Shown here piece by piece: positions 1-11,407 of a DNA stretch of 64,000 nt. The translations under genes and the position numbers were made by a program. The DNA comes from Panax quinquefolius. Its lineage: Eukaryota; Streptophyta; Magnoliopsida; Apiales; Araliaceae. The stretch covers positions 129,652,795 to 129,716,794 of the forward strand of contig CM035168.1 in assembly GCA_020205615.1 (NCBI GenBank), written 5' to 3'. Positions within the stretch are counted from its first letter, which is position 1. Every line of letters starts with the position of its first letter. Below the pieces are notes generated by a model. It was not told the origin of the DNA and ran no database searches. It worked only from the letters and a program-made list of their open reading frames with translations.

Positions 1-990
1 AACACTAACTATTTTTATTTGCATGAAAGAAAGAGAGTACTGACCTTAGATAGCTATATAATTAGCCATTTTGTGGGCATCTAAATAATTTGACTCATCA
101 TTTGCTGTTTTGCTGCTTTGCTTTGTGTTGTGTTCTGCTCTGCTCTGCTCTCATCTCCTCTCCTATTTATTTATTTAGATATTAATTAAAATTAAATATA
201 ATAGAGTTTGCCTAGTTTTTCACGAATACAAATGTGTAAAGAGTTAGCTTTGCTCAGCAGTTGTAACATGAAAATATCCATCCAAAAAATAACTCCCAGT
301 TATGCTACTTATGTTAACATCCAAGTTTGTATAACAACATTTATACTCGTATAGAAGCTTCTCCAGTTTCATGGGAATGGATAAATGTTGATTTCTCTTG
401 ACAGTTTATAGTGGTTGCATTGATTCTACTTTCTTAGCTTGTCTACATGAATCTGAATTTTTTTTAAAACTGAGCTTTAGCTTCAATATAAGATTTAATT
501 TTATCCTAGGATATTTTAGAGTGATCGTCTATTTTTAGTATTGTATTTGTCATACTTTTAGTAAATTTGTAGCCTTTTAGACCCATTAAAATAGTTTTAG
601 TAACTGGATTAGTTTCATGTCATTTAAAAGACTCGAGACAGTTCATGTCTTCCTTAACAAAGCCTATTTATAGTTCATGTCTGCCTTAACAAAGCCTATT
701 TGCCTTAACATGTGAGTTTGTCTGATCCATAGTCTTTGTTTTTCTTAATACTCTTTGTACTTTTCGGTTAGAATAACAATAGGAAGCATGCTTGTGCAAG
801 GTTTATAGGTGGAAAAATTAAGTACATTGATTCCTTATTCTGAATACACACATCTTTGTTTTGATGCCTAGCGAATGAACTGTTTCATTATTTCTTTCAT
901 TATAGTATGCTTCTTGAATTTGTTTTGAAATTGTTTTATAATATGTTTATTGTTTGAGTTTGCTCTTACTTTTTAAATTGAATTGCAGTC
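1..990. other. Non-coding stretch upstream of the Harbinger transposase
   Basis: AT-rich sequence with no open frame of note. It contains a short CTCTG-type pyrimidine repeat near 130-165. The last bases before 991 (TTGCAG then TCATGG) look like a splice acceptor just before the transposase ATG, so part of this stretch may be the 5' intron or leader of the PIF/Harbinger element. I found no terminal inverted repeat, so the element may begin outside the window. Confidence 0.5.
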
Positions 991-1762
991 ATGGCTCATC
1001 GTAGATTAGACAAACGGAAGAGAATGAAGAGATTAATTGCCTTTTTTTATTTCTGGTCCGAAATAGTTGCCATGGTTACCTTATTCATGCAATTTCTTAT
1101 ATCTATGGCACGACATAGACATATGAGAGCACTTAATCGACCAAAGTACACCCTTTCTTGCTCGAGCGGTCTAAAATTTATGAGGGAGCTAGTGTATGAC
1201 AGTGACATTACATGCCACAATTACCTTAGAATGGATAGGGCAAGTTTTAAGAAATTATGTGATATTTTACATACCACATGCAAACTTAGTAGTACAAAGT
1301 ACCTTCAAATAGATGAACAAGTTGCCATATTCTTGTATGTGCTAGCCCATCATGTGAAAAATCGTGTCATAGTATTACAATTTCGTCGATCCGGTGAGAC
1401 AATTAGTAGGCATTTCAACAACGTACTCAATGTCGTGATAAGATTGGAAGGTCAACTTTTTAAGAAATTGGAACCTATACGTGAAAACTCTACTGACGAT
1501 AAGTGGAAATGGTTCAAGGTATTTCTTTAACTTAGATATTTGTTATCCTACCAGAACAAGCTTTTTTAAAATTACATATTTATCATTATGTTTTTGAAAA
1601 AGATAAGTATTTCTTACTAGGGTTGTCTAAGGGCTTTGGATGGAACATACATACAGGTTTATGTCCATGAAGAAGATAAACCTAGGTATCGAAATCAAAA
1701 AAATGAGATTACAACTAACGTGTTAGGTGTTTGCTCCCCGGAGATGCAATTTATCTACGTCT
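991..1762 (+). pseudogene. PIF/Harbinger transposase, N-terminal part, broken by a Copia insertion
   Basis: A nuclease of the plant PIF/Harbinger family (ALP1-like) would cut and paste its own element in the nucleus. Exon 1 (991-1518, 176 codons from an ATG) carries the helix-turn-helix-rich N-terminal region typical of these proteins, with key stretches FMRELVYDSDITCHNYLRMD and EQVAIFLYVLAH. Its end, AAG followed by GTATTT, is a donor, and an acceptor TAG ends at 1620. Exon 2 opens in phase 0 with GCLRALDGTYI, which holds the first catalytic Asp of the DDE triad, and continues to QFIYVL. There the Copia LTR begins at 1763. The remaining catalytic Asp and Glu are not found beyond the far LTR at 7780, so no active enzyme can be made from this copy. 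The family call rests on motif recognition. Confidence 0.8.
1519..1620 (+). other. Intron of the Harbinger transposase
   Basis: GT at 1519-1520 and AG at 1619-1620. Removal joins complete codons (AAG to GGT) and keeps the transposase frame, which supports it as a real intron. It is 102 bp long. Confidence 0.7.
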
Positions 1763-3014
1763 TGTTGGTTTTTGATTTTATGATGTTTTGAATGATGACT
1801 AATTTAAATATATTAGACATGTGCATGGTTCATGGTTTGTTATAATATTATAATTAATATGCATGGATTATGGTTGTAACTATGATAATATAATATGCAT
1901 GAATATTGGCAGTATATAATATTATATTATATGCATGGATTGTGGGTGGACATTATGGTAACATATAACAGTCCATATAAATCTATATTGCATGTTTGTT
2001 GTAATCTCATCTTAATTGATTGTCAGAGAATGAAATTTGGTCAACTGATTAGTTGATTCAAATTTGAACTAGAATCTTCAAAAGGTATATGCTCTAAATA
2101 TAGTATATTGTTAACAAACCATATCTTTCATATCCCTTCAGATCAGATGATTGATATCATATCTTTTAGGTTGAGCTTATCAAGGAAACAATATATGTAT
2201 CGATTTGGTGCTGATTTCTTGTGACTGAGGATTTCATGGAATCAGCCCTCTCATAGTCGTTGGAAGCTCTACTATATATATCTCTCCTACTCGGCTATTG
2301 GAAGACAGAACTTGGAAAAGCTTTAATTAGTCTCATCGTTACTATTCATAGCGATTACGAGTTTCTTTCCAAAGAACCCTTTTGTATTGTTCTTAAATTG
2401 TATTATCTTTGGAAACTTGATAGTGATGAATCAATATCCTTGTTCTTAGTTTAAGTCGTGTATCGTCTTGGCCTATCTAGAGTTGATAGGATCTGTTTGT
2501 AGACAACCTTTCAAGGCTGCAATAGTGTAGAGGTCTCAGTGGTGAGAAGGATTGCAGAGGTGCAAGAAGGGGCAGTCGTGTCCAACGGAAAGCTTTCTCA
2601 AACAGGGAGTTATTTTGTATTTAACTAAGTTAAATTGAAATAAATAGAGTCTCCAATACCAATTGGTATTGGACGTGGATTAGGCCACTAGATAGAGGAT
2701 AGGGGCCGAACCACGTAAAAATCTTGGTGTGATTTTTACTTTTATTTATCTTTTTAACTGTCATTCACGTTCTGCGCTTCTTTGTTATTCACGCCACTAT
2801 CCAGACACTAAAGCAGACTGGTCTAGCTGTCTGATAATAAGAAACGAAGAACATAAGCTAAAGTAGACACTAAAAGCGAGGCAGTGTGTATTATATGCAA
2901 TTATACCCAGATGTGAAAATTTCAAAAAAAAATCACTATTTATCACTTTAAGCTTAAACACCTATTCACCCCCCCCCCCCCCTCCCTCTAGGTGTGCACA
3001 TACATAGAATTACA
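1763..3014 (+). repeat. 5' LTR of the Copia element
   Basis: Starts TGTTGGTTTTTG and ends TTACA two bases before the primer site. It is repeated at 6610-7780. A TATA-like run CTACTATATATATC lies near 2270. A C-homopolymer of about 14 bases sits at 2969-2982. Compared with the 3' LTR it has a 29-base extra segment near 2195. This copy keeps CAG trinucleotides that read CGA in the 3' LTR. Confidence 0.82.
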
Positions 3015-3016
3015 TT

Positions 3017-3028
3017 TGGTATCAAAGC
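3017..3028 (+). other. Primer binding site of the Copia element
   Basis: TGGTATCAAAGC lies two bases after the LTR and matches the 3' end of plant initiator tRNA-Met (canonical TGGTATCAGAGC) with one mismatch. Confidence 0.8.
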
Positions 3029-3074
3029 AAGGCTCTACTAATATTGATCGTTGCAGGTCGTAGGGGAAGATCCT

Positions 3075-4597
3075 ATGACACACCTAAACTTTCAAGAAGG
3101 TCAGTCCACAAGTAGGCCATCATTTTGTTGCTCGGAAGGAAAACTTCAATTTTGGAAGTTCGAATGAAGATCTATCTGAACCGTAACCCATGGGAATGGT
3201 GGGTAGTCGAAAATGGACCAGTCATTCCGCGACATGAAGATGGCAAGCCAAAGAATCTCATGAAAATGGACTCAAATGAATCGTATATGATGTCTTATAA
3301 TTCCAAGGCCATGAATACACTTTTAAGTGGCATGGTTCAGTCGGAGATAGATAAGGTCTCTTCTTGTACTACGACTAAGGAAATTTGGGACACAGTCATC
3401 ATGAGCCATGAAGGTACTACTAAAGTGAAGGAGGTCAAGTAGAGCATGTTAATGCATGAATACGAACTATTCAAATTAGAGAAAAATGAATCAATTAGAG
3501 ATGCCCAAGCAAGATTCCTCACTCTAATGAATTCCTTAAGCATGCTCGGACGAAAGATTGATCAAAAGGAAATCAACCGAAAGCTTCTCAGAATCATGCC
3601 AAAGCGATTCGCTCTAAAGGTTACTACACTTCAATACTCAGTCACAATTAGCACAATGAAAACTCTTACCTTATTTGGAGAACTTGAAGAGTTTGAAAAC
3701 CAATTAAAATTGTACGATAAAGAAGATGAGGCACCTAAGAAGAAGGCCTTAGCTCTACAAGCTGAAAGCTACATAGAAGGTAATGATGAAGATTTTGATG
3801 AGGAAATTGAAATGATCTCAAGAAAACTCGAGAGACTACTTCAAAGAAAGAAACAAAGGAAGAATCAAGAAGGTATCTCAACTCCAATGAACAAGTCCAA
3901 AACGGAACAAGAAGAAGAAACTGTCCAACTCTATTTCATGGGACTAGAAAACGATGATCAACTTGAGGTAACGAATTTTCATGAAAGTTTTAAAATATCT
4001 ACATCTGATTATCATGCTTTACAAAATGAAAATCAAAGGCTTAAAAAGAAAACTGCTTATTTTAATAACTGCGTAAATGAGCTAATGAATGAAGTTGAGT
4101 CACTTATTGAAGAAAGAAAAGAAAATGAATATCTTAAAAATGAAAATCAAATTTTAAAAGAAAAATTAAAAATGAGAGATGTATGCATAGATGCTTTTAA
4201 TGAAGGAAAAATTATGAATATGCAACATGATGATAATGTAATGAATGCAGAAATAGTATCTTTAAAAAATGATCTTGCTAAATTTGTGCAAGGAGAAGAG
4301 AACCTAAATGTTATGTTAGGGGCACAAAGGTCCAGTCTTGATAAACAAGGGATTGGGTATAATCCTATTAAAAATGTTAAAAATAGGACTAATAATAATA
4401 TTAGAATGATTAATAGTAAATCAAGGCATAAACCACTTTATTGTTCACTATTTGTTACTTGTAAAAAATGTGGTTTTAAAGGTCATTTTGATTCTAATTA
4501 CAATAAAATTAGAATAAAACAAATTTGGGTAAAGAAAAGTGATTTATATGCTACTAACCCAAAAGGACCCAAGAAGATTTGGGTACCAAAAAGATAG
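3075..4597 (+). pseudogene. Copia gag (UBN2-type) with frameshift and in-frame stop
   Basis: The Gag protein would coat element RNA in cytoplasmic particles. The natural start is probably the ATG at 3075 (MTHLNFQEGQ), followed by a frameshift near 3125-3150. The frame then runs from 3125 through the UBN2 core (IYLNRNPWEWWVVENGPVIP, later TTKEIWDTV), hits TAG at 3440-3442, and stays open in the same frame from 3446 to 4597. Residues of roughly 185-260 in the second segment form a Lys/Glu/Asn-rich coiled coil, as in Sirevirus Gag. A zinc knuckle near 4461-4503 reads C-x2-C-x4-H but has Tyr where the last Cys should be. After KKIWVPKR the protein runs into the nested solo LTR. The frame beyond that LTR (CLKIKKE) fits the region just ahead of a protease, and nothing recognisable follows. 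Confidence 0.75.
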
Positions 4598-4619
4598 AGA
4601 CTATTTGTTTGTAGGTGTC

Positions 4620-5961
4620 TGATGAGTAGGTTTTAAACCATGAATTGTGTTCAGTTGGTCTGTTTTTGTGCTTGTTTTTATGCATTTTTATGCTACTATT
4701 GATGGGTTTTTCGTTTAATATAGGAAAAGCAAAGGCGTCTTGCGTTTGGAAGCATTTGAGATTGTGTGATTAGTTAATGAAGTTGCGATGGTGTGTATTT
4801 GGCAAATATTGTAGTGAGGAGCTATTGAATGCGTTGGAATGGGCTAGATCTTTGCATACCTAGCATTACCGATTGAATTGGTCAAGGCCCGATCAAATTT
4901 GAAATGTGTTGACAACAATGGTCGATTATACATCTTGATGCTTTGGCCCGATGTATACTGGGCTAGTGAATTGTTTTCTAAAGAGGAGTTAGATGGTAGT
5001 AGTTGGGGAGAATTAGAATTGTTTTAAGTTGTTTTGGATAGGAAGTGGAGGCAAACTAGGAGAGTTTCTAGACAAGAGATGGTCTAGAAGTAAAAAAAAA
5101 AGAAGAGAAAAAAAGAAGAAGAGAGATATACACAACTTGGAAAAAGAACGACATTGGGGATCAAGCTTGGAGGTCTAGAGAAGAAGGAATAACTTCACGA
5201 AAATTGCAAGAATCGAATTCAGAGAAGGGTGGTGTTTTATTATTCTTCCTTAATTTTTATTATTATCTGTAATTGGGATGATGTCTCCTTTTATTTATTC
5301 AGTAGTTAATTTATTTATGATGAATTAATTATCTTTTTAGGCAATTGATGGATCTTTGAGTGGAACAATGGTTTATTAGCTTTAATTCTCAGTTTAATAA
5401 AATATTCAACAGTTTATCTATATTGTGATGAATGTTAAGGTAGAGATATGCTTAACATCGCATGTAATCGTTAGAGAACTTAATCTTAAACTTCTTTTGA
5501 TTTAATTTGCATAGAGATATTGTGAGTTAATTGATTGGAGTGTTTGACTTAATTCTGTCTTAATTGTGGATTTGAGTTAATTTGGTATTAGTGAACTGAG
5601 AGGTGGTTAATGCTACAATCGTATTCTTGATTAATAAACTGGAATATTAAATTGAACTGGGGTAAAAGTGAATTAATCTGAGTAAAGCTTAGAGTGAAAT
5701 CATGAGCCTAATTATCCAAGTATTGTTTAAAAATTGAGTTCTATCTGTGTGGGTTATTAGTGATAGCTAGAGTATTAGTTGTTAAGATTTTCTCTTCATT
5801 TATTCAAGTTAGTTTAATAAAATTCGAATTAGTTAAAAATTGATAGTTGTAAGCTTGAGTTCTTGCTATTTGTCTCTGTGGGAACGATACTCAACTTATC
5901 ACTTTATTACTTGTTGACCACGTATACTTGCGTGTTGCGCGTAATTAGATTTTACCCAACA
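4620..5961 (+). mobile_element. Solo LTR nested in the Copia element
   Basis: A 1342-bp block beginning TGATGAGTAGG and ending CCCAACA (TG...CA), flanked on both sides by GTGTC (4615-4619 and 5962-5966), a perfect 5-bp target duplication. No internal retroelement genes are present, so this is the product of LTR-LTR recombination. Near its 3' end is GGGAACGATACTC and an ACTTGCGTG stretch, which I associate with Athila/Tat-like Ty3/gypsy LTR ends; that family call is less certain than the boundaries. Confidence 0.85.
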
Positions 5962-5966
5962 GTGTC

Positions 5967-6609
5967 TCAAGATCAAAAAGGAGATGGATGATTCTTTATT
6001 TTGAGAGAGTAAGTTACCTATAAATTATTTGGTGGAATCTGTAAGTACCTCATGTTGTTTTTTAAATAGAGTTTTAATTAGATATATTATTATAAAAACT
6101 CTATGGATTTCAAGGGTTCATAACATCATTTATTATGTCAAATGCTCCATATTTAATACACATGGTAATCTTGATAAAAGGTTGATATATAGGTAACAAA
6201 TTTCAAAGGTATGATTATATTGTTTACTTGCTATATGTGATTTTGTTATAACCTTGTTCTATTGTCATTCTTTATGCTTATTTTTTTAATTTGGCAAATG
6301 GGGTGAGATAACTATCTTCAACTTAATTGATATGAATTATTTTTTGTTGATGACAAAGGGGGAGAGATATAACTTGATGATTTATTTCTTTTTGATAATG
6401 ACAAAGGGGGAGAGATATTTGGGTATATTTAAATTGGTTTGAATTGGTATTCATGTTGATATTGAGATCTTATATTATCTTTGGAATATGTCTGATGATG
6501 GTTTTTTGATAAAGTAATTTTCTCCTTAAGATGCATAAATTTAGGGGGAGCTATATACTTAGGGGGAGCATGTTGGTGCATAAATTGTCATCATCAAAAA
6601 AGGGGAGAA
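5967..6609 (+). other. 3' internal remnant and polypurine tracts of the Copia element
   Basis: No coding sequence. Repeated purine tracts occur at about 6349-6370 and 6398-6418, then AGGGGGAG tracts at about 6543 and 6561, and a last one (AAAAAAGGGGAGAA, about 6595-6608) abutting the 3' LTR, which would prime plus-strand DNA synthesis. The pol genes that normally sit between gag and this region are missing. Confidence 0.7.
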
Positions 6610-7780
6610 TGTTAGTTTTTGATTTTATGATGTTTTGAATGATGACTAATTTAAGTATATTAGACATGTGCATGGTTAATGGTTTGTTATAATATTATAA
6701 TTAATATGCATGGATTATGGTTGTAACTATGATAATATAATATGCATGAATATTGGCAGTATATAATATTATATTATATGCATGGATTGTGGGTGGACAT
6801 TATGGTAACATATAACAGTCCATATAAATCTATATTGCATGTTTGCTGTAATCTCATCCCAATTGATTGACAGGGAATGAAATTTGGTCAACTGATTAGT
6901 TGATTCAAATTTGAACTAGAAGCTTCAAAAGGTATATGCTCTAAATATAGTATATTGTTAACAAATCATATCTTTCGTATCCCTTCAGATCAGATGATTG
7001 ATATCATATCTTTTAGGTTGAGCTTATCATGGAAACAATATTTCTTGTGACTGAGGATTTCATGGAATCAGCCCTCTCATAGCCGTTGGAAGCTCTACTA
7101 TATATATCTCTCATGCTCGACTATTGGAAGACAGAACTTGGAAAAGCTTTAATTAGTCTCATACGTTCTATTCAATAGCGATTTTGAGTTTCTTTCCAGC
7201 AACCCTTTTGTATTGTTCTTAAATTGCATTATGCTGGAAACTTGATAGTCGGTAATCAATATCCTTGTTCTTAGTTTAAGCCGTGTATCGGCTTGGTCTA
7301 TATAGAGTTGATAGGATCTGTTTGTAGACAAGCTTTCAAAATTGCGCGATGATGCGAGAGGTCTCGATGGTAAGAAGGATTGCGAGAGGTGCGAAAGGGC
7401 GATCGTGTCCAACGGAAAGCTTTCTCAAACAGGGAGTTATTTTGTATTTAACTAAGTTAAATTGAAATAAATAGAGTCTCCAATACCAATTGGTATTGGA
7501 CGTGGATTAGGCCACTAGATAGAGGATATGGGCCGAACCACAGAAAAATCTTGGTGTGATTTTTACTTCTGTTTATCTTTTTAACTGTCATTCACGTTCT
7601 GCACTTCTTTTTTATTCATGCCACTATCTAGACACTAAAGCAGACAGGTCTAGCTGTCTGATAATAAGAAACGAAGAACATAAGCTAAAGCTGACAGGTG
7701 TAGCTGTCTGAATTATACCTGTAGTAGAAAATTTCAAAAAGTTTTCACTATTTATCACATTAAGCTTAAACACCTATTCA
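6610..7780 (+). repeat. 3' LTR of the Copia element, 3' end incomplete
   Basis: Matches 1763-2968 closely, then diverges after CACCTATTCA, lacking the last 46 bases or so of the 5' LTR. Several CAG triplets of the 5' LTR read CGA here, for example CTCAGTGG against CTCGATGG and GGCAGTCG against GGCGATCG. The antisense frame at 7149-7412 is a shadow with no known domain. Confidence 0.8.
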
Positions 7781-8467
7781 CTCTTCCTTTAAGATTCATG
7801 CCGACTGTTATGTCCAGTCTTTTAATGCTACTAAAATAAACAAATAACTAGACATTCATTTGTTACTAGTGGTTTGCATTCATAAGCATGTTGGGACCTT
7901 CTTCTGCCTGGACTGAATTAAGTGATTGTCTCACATTTTAATTGATGACTAATTAAGTGATAGACTTACAACTATTACTCCCTCCATTTCACAAAAAAGA
8001 GTTCTAGATTGAAAAATCTTAAACTGTAGAATACTGGTAAGATAGCCCATGATTAACTTCTTAACATGTCTCAGTTGGGTATAAGTGGAATAAAATGATG
8101 TTGATTATATTGCCCTAAAAAGTGATGAGTTTTGGCTTGTTTAGACATCTTTACTTTTCAAAGCTGAATATAGATTATAGCTTCTATTTATAAGCTGTGC
8201 CAATGCATTAACATGATTCAGGCCATCCTCTACTTGGTTGGTCCAACCCATTCACCATGAAGCATTCTCTTTCTTAATTTGTGCTTAGCTTATTAGGCAC
8301 TCACCATGTAAGTATGTCAATTGATAATGTACTGTAACAGGCTAAACCAACTAATGTTACGAAGCTTTGAGATTTACTACATGCACTGTATTTTTACTAT
8401 GCATACACTAGTAAAAGAACTAATTTATATTTGGCCAGACTTCAATTTATGATGGATTCTCAAGTAA
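7781..8467. other. Non-coding spacer between Copia and the Myb/SANT gene
   Basis: No gene recognised. At 7977 the sequence TACTCCCTCCATTTCACAA resembles one end of a Stowaway-type MITE, but no matching opposite end was found nearby, so it is at best a half element. The expected C-terminal transposase exon is not visible. Confidence 0.4.
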
Positions 8468-9135
8468 ATGATAAAGCAAAGGGGGCAGACAAGAGTAAGT
8501 AAGCACAAATGGATTGAAAATGAAGATGACAAGCTTGTGGAATGTATGTTAGACATATTAAATACTACTGGAACTTTGTATAGGGCTGATTTGCCTGCAG
8601 CAGGAATAAAGGCAAAACCACATATTGAGTCAAGGTTAAAAACATTGAAAGCTAAATGGGCAATTGTATATGATATGCTGCATGGAAAAGACAGTAGTGA
8701 ATTTGGTTGGGATGCTGAAAATCATGTGCTTGAAGCCTCTAAAGATGTCTGGATTCCATATCTTAAGGTAAGTTATTTTTTAAGATTCGAAGCATTTAAT
8801 TTCTAAGGTAATTCTCATACAGTAGAATAATTCTTATGTTTTAAGATTGAGATGTTTGAATATATGATCAGAGTTTTTTTTAATTACTGTGTTATTTTTT
8901 TTCTCTTACTTGTTTTAGGTGCACCAAAAGAGAGCAAAGTGGCAAAATAAGACATTTCCACATTATTTGGATCTTTGTGTTATATTTGGCAAGGATAGAA
9001 AGCAAATCGAAAAAGATGCTCTCTCTAATTTGAAATGGTCGAGTTAGATGAAGAGATCCAAACAAATGATGGAGATGATGACTTGATTCCAACTCGCGGT
9101 GAGGAAATATCTAGCAAGTCCTCTAGTTTCAAGAA
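8468..9135 (+). pseudogene. Harbinger Myb/SANT-like DNA-binding protein, two exons, frameshifted
   Basis: PIF/Harbinger elements encode a second protein with a Myb/SANT-like domain that brings the transposase to the DNA ends. Exon 1 (8468-8767, exactly 100 codons) has the tryptophan-spaced trihelix-like start KHKWIENEDDKLVECMLDIL and continues to VWIPYLK. Donor AAG|GTAAGT is at 8767/8768; acceptor TTTTAG ends at 8918. Exon 2 opens in phase 0 with VHQKRAKWQNKTFPHYLDLC and IFGKDRKQ, typical of this family. A stop ends this frame at 9048, but the next frame continues with an acidic stretch (MVELDEEIQTNDGDDDLIP), so a frameshift near 9030 is likely. The start is uncertain: the two ATGs at 8449 and 8452 are out of frame with 8468. 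Confidence 0.75.
8768..8918 (+). other. Intron of the Myb/SANT-like gene
   Basis: GTAAGT donor and a pyrimidine-rich TTTTAG acceptor; phase 0, 151 bp. Joining the flanking exons gives a continuous recognisable domain. Confidence 0.75.
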
Positions 9136-10020
9136 AAGAAAGAAAAATCAAGTTTCGATATTGATTACGAATCTGCCGTGAGGGTCGCTTCTTATTCTTG
9201 CCGCCTGACAACTCGAGAAATCATCTGCTTTCAATTTGCTAACTTTAAGTGGATTGGAGGCTTCATTAAATGAGCGATGGAAGAATCTCGATGTGCATTG
9301 AGTAATGTGCGGTCTGGCGATAGTGGCGTAACAAGGTCGTGTGTAAGCTTGCTTTCGTGAGGAGGAGTTGATGGTGGTCTTTTTTAGCCTTCCGATAAAG
9401 CGAAAAGAGGGTTTCGTCAAAGATTTATTGAGTGGAGTGTTATACTAGTTATTTAGACATTTTATTATGTTACTTATTGAGCGATGATATTGGGATTTTG
9501 TTTAGGATTTTTTTGATGGAATGCATTACTACTTGATTAGACATTTTATTAAGTTGTTGGTTGTTAAATGAAATTATGCATTATGTTATTGAATTTTATC
9601 ATCACTTTATATTATTGAGTAGGTGTTATACTAGTTGATTTAGTTTTGTTGGTTGTATTTTATTTTACACTACTTATCTTTAGATTTCATCAATTAAAAT
9701 AAAATTAATTCTAGAGAAATAAAAAATATATAAAAAAAAAGATAACTTACAAGTAAGAAAAAAATTATAAAAAAAATTATATGAAAAAGTATAGTAAAAA
9801 AAAAGAATAATATAATTATAAAAAAATCTAGAGAAATATGTGTTAAATTTTAATAAAATTGAATTTAAGTTAAATTTGAACATTTGGGGGTATTTAGGTC
9901 ACTTTCTAATTATTTATTTCATTCTTAGATGTATTCCTAACATCAACCAAACATGTACATGGAATATTAAAAAATAATTTCATTTCATTCCTTCACCGAA
10001 CGTACAGCTCAGAAAGGAAT
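9136..10020. other. 3' part of the Harbinger region, no intact gene
   Basis: 9136-9440 is the decayed continuation of the Myb/SANT gene, C/G-rich and full of apparent frameshifts; the antisense frame at 9148-9420 is a shadow. 9440-9900 is AT-rich with A-runs. 9940-10018 contains ATTCCTTCACCGAACGTACA, whose complement (GTACGTTCGGTGAAGGAAT) resembles the end of PIF/Harbinger elements, so the element may end near 10018. This is inference because the left end was not seen. Confidence 0.4.
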
Positions 10021-11407
10021 TTAGTTGTCTTTGATTAAGCAATTGTCTTTGATTAAGCAATTGTCTTGGTTAGACCTGGCAAAGATGGCCCAGTTCATGA
10101 AGTTGGGCTTTGAAGCGATGATTTTTAGCCCAAAAAAATCAGGCTAGTTTTTTGCTCGACCAGTGAAAGCGCTACCATGACGTGAAACTTTTTTTTTAAC
10201 AAAAAGTTCTTCTTGTGTGAGTTATGAGGCTTGAACAAGAAGACATAAAGTAAATAAATAAGAGTTCAAACCAATCGAAATTACAACAACTATTTATTTT
10301 TAATGCAATCTTCAATATAAAAATATATTTTTAATTATTGTAGTTGTAGTAAATAATAATTGTAGTTTGAAATTTCTTAATTGATGTGGTTGTTAATAAT
10401 GAGATATTGGGTAATGCCTAAAATCATGTCATGCAAATCTTCTGAAAATCAATTTAAATATTCAAATTGCTAAAATCTTGGCATCTCCAAGTTCCAATTG
10501 TATAAATGTTGGAAATTAATTAGATATCTCTTGGAACAATATTTGTGGAGTCATGAATGCATTTTTTAAAGTTAAATAAATTATATTAATTTTAAAGTAT
10601 AATTTTAAAAAATTAAATTTGATTATATACTTTGAAAGTAATTTATAATACTATTAAAATTTTAATTGATTGAGGTATGTAGTTAATGTAGGTAATTAGA
10701 ATTATTGTTTATTATAAATTATTTTATTATTTTTAATATTTATTATTATTACTATTTTTGGTGTAGCAAAATTTTTTAAAAAAAAAAATAGGGGAAGAAG
10801 CCCATGAATTAGGCCAACCTGTCATCCACGTGCCATGTTTAACATTTTCTACCGCCAAATTCGGCCTTTTGACCCCTGCTACCGTTTTGTACCTCTAGTT
10901 TTGGTTCCAATGCCAAGAACCAGTGAAGTACAAGTCAGAAAAGTTACTAAAGAAGAGGAAACAAACTTTGGTGTCACCGAACGTACCTTCAAAATTTTAT
11001 GGCAATTGCTTAGTTCTTCTTTAGTACCTTCAAAATGTATTTTATGAAATAGATTTTGATATAAAATGTATTTTGAAGCAAACAATTGCTTAATCAAAGA
11101 CAATTGCTTTATGAAATACATTTTGAAGGCAATACAAAATGTATTTCAAAATGTATTTTATGAAACATATTTTGAAGCAATTGTTTTGATTACAATTGCT
11201 TTAAAATGTATTTTGAAGCAATACAATTGCTTAATCAAAATATAAAATACGTATTTTGAAGCAATTACCTTCAAAATAAGTACCTTCAAAATTTTATGGC
11301 AATTGGCATAAAATTTTGAAGGTCTGTTCGGTGACACCAAAATTATTTCTTCTTTAGTTCTTGGCATTGGAACCAAGACAATTGCTTAATCAAAGGAATT
11401 TAGTTAT
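10012..11407. mobile_element. Foldback (long inverted repeat) element, interrupted by a hAT
   Basis: The right arm (about 11281-11393) is the reverse complement of the left arm once the hAT at 10071-10897 is removed. Left-arm blocks are TTTGATTAAGCAATTGTCTT at 10049-10068, then CCAATGCCAAGAAC, TTTGGTGTCACCGAACGT and CCTTCAAAATTTTATGGCAA up to about 11010. The middle (11010-11280) is made of short direct and inverted copies of AAGCAATTG and TGTATTTTGAAG. A direct repeat AAAGGAATTTAGTT occurs at both outer ends (about 10013 and 11394) and may be the target duplication or part of the terminus. Frames predicted here (10835-11047, 10879-11121, 11158-11376) are by-products of the repeats. Confidence 0.65.
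10071..10897. mobile_element. Non-autonomous hAT element with 8-bp target duplication
   Basis: Begins TAGACCTGGCAAAGATGGCC, typical of hAT ends, and ends CCTCTA. Flanks are GTCTTGGT (10063-10070) and GTTTTGGT (10898-10905), an 8-bp direct repeat with one mismatch. Excising the block restores a continuous left arm of the surrounding foldback element, which independently supports the boundaries. It is 827 bp and has no transposase frame. Confidence 0.7.

Larger units (their letters stand above)
1763..7780 (+). mobile_element. Sirevirus-like Ty1/Copia retrotransposon, non-autonomous, inserted in the Harbinger transposase
   Basis: Two direct LTRs (1763-3014 and 6610-7780) flank an internal region with a tRNA-Met primer site, a broken gag and no protease, integrase, reverse transcriptase or RNase H. 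About 2.3 kb of true internal sequence remains once the nested solo LTR (4620-5961) is removed. Near the 3' end are repeated polypurine blocks of the form GACAAAGGGGGAGAGATA (about 6349-6370 and 6398-6418), then more AGGGGGAG tracts, and the final tract next to the 3' LTR. Multiple polypurine tracts are known in Sireviruses. The gag sequence with a long coiled coil also fits. The 3' LTR is truncated or diverged at its end, so the target duplication is not clear; the flanks read CGTCT and CTCTT. Confidence 0.8.

Noticed and set aside
7977..8010. Complete Stowaway MITE
   Set aside because: Only one CTCCCTCC end is visible; no opposite inverted end before 8468.
9148..9420. Antisense 90-codon frame
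   Set aside because: Opposite the decayed 3' part of the Harbinger Myb/SANT gene; a shadow frame.
10835..11376. Frames on both strands in the foldback element
   Set aside because: Mirror images created by the inverted repeats; no domain.
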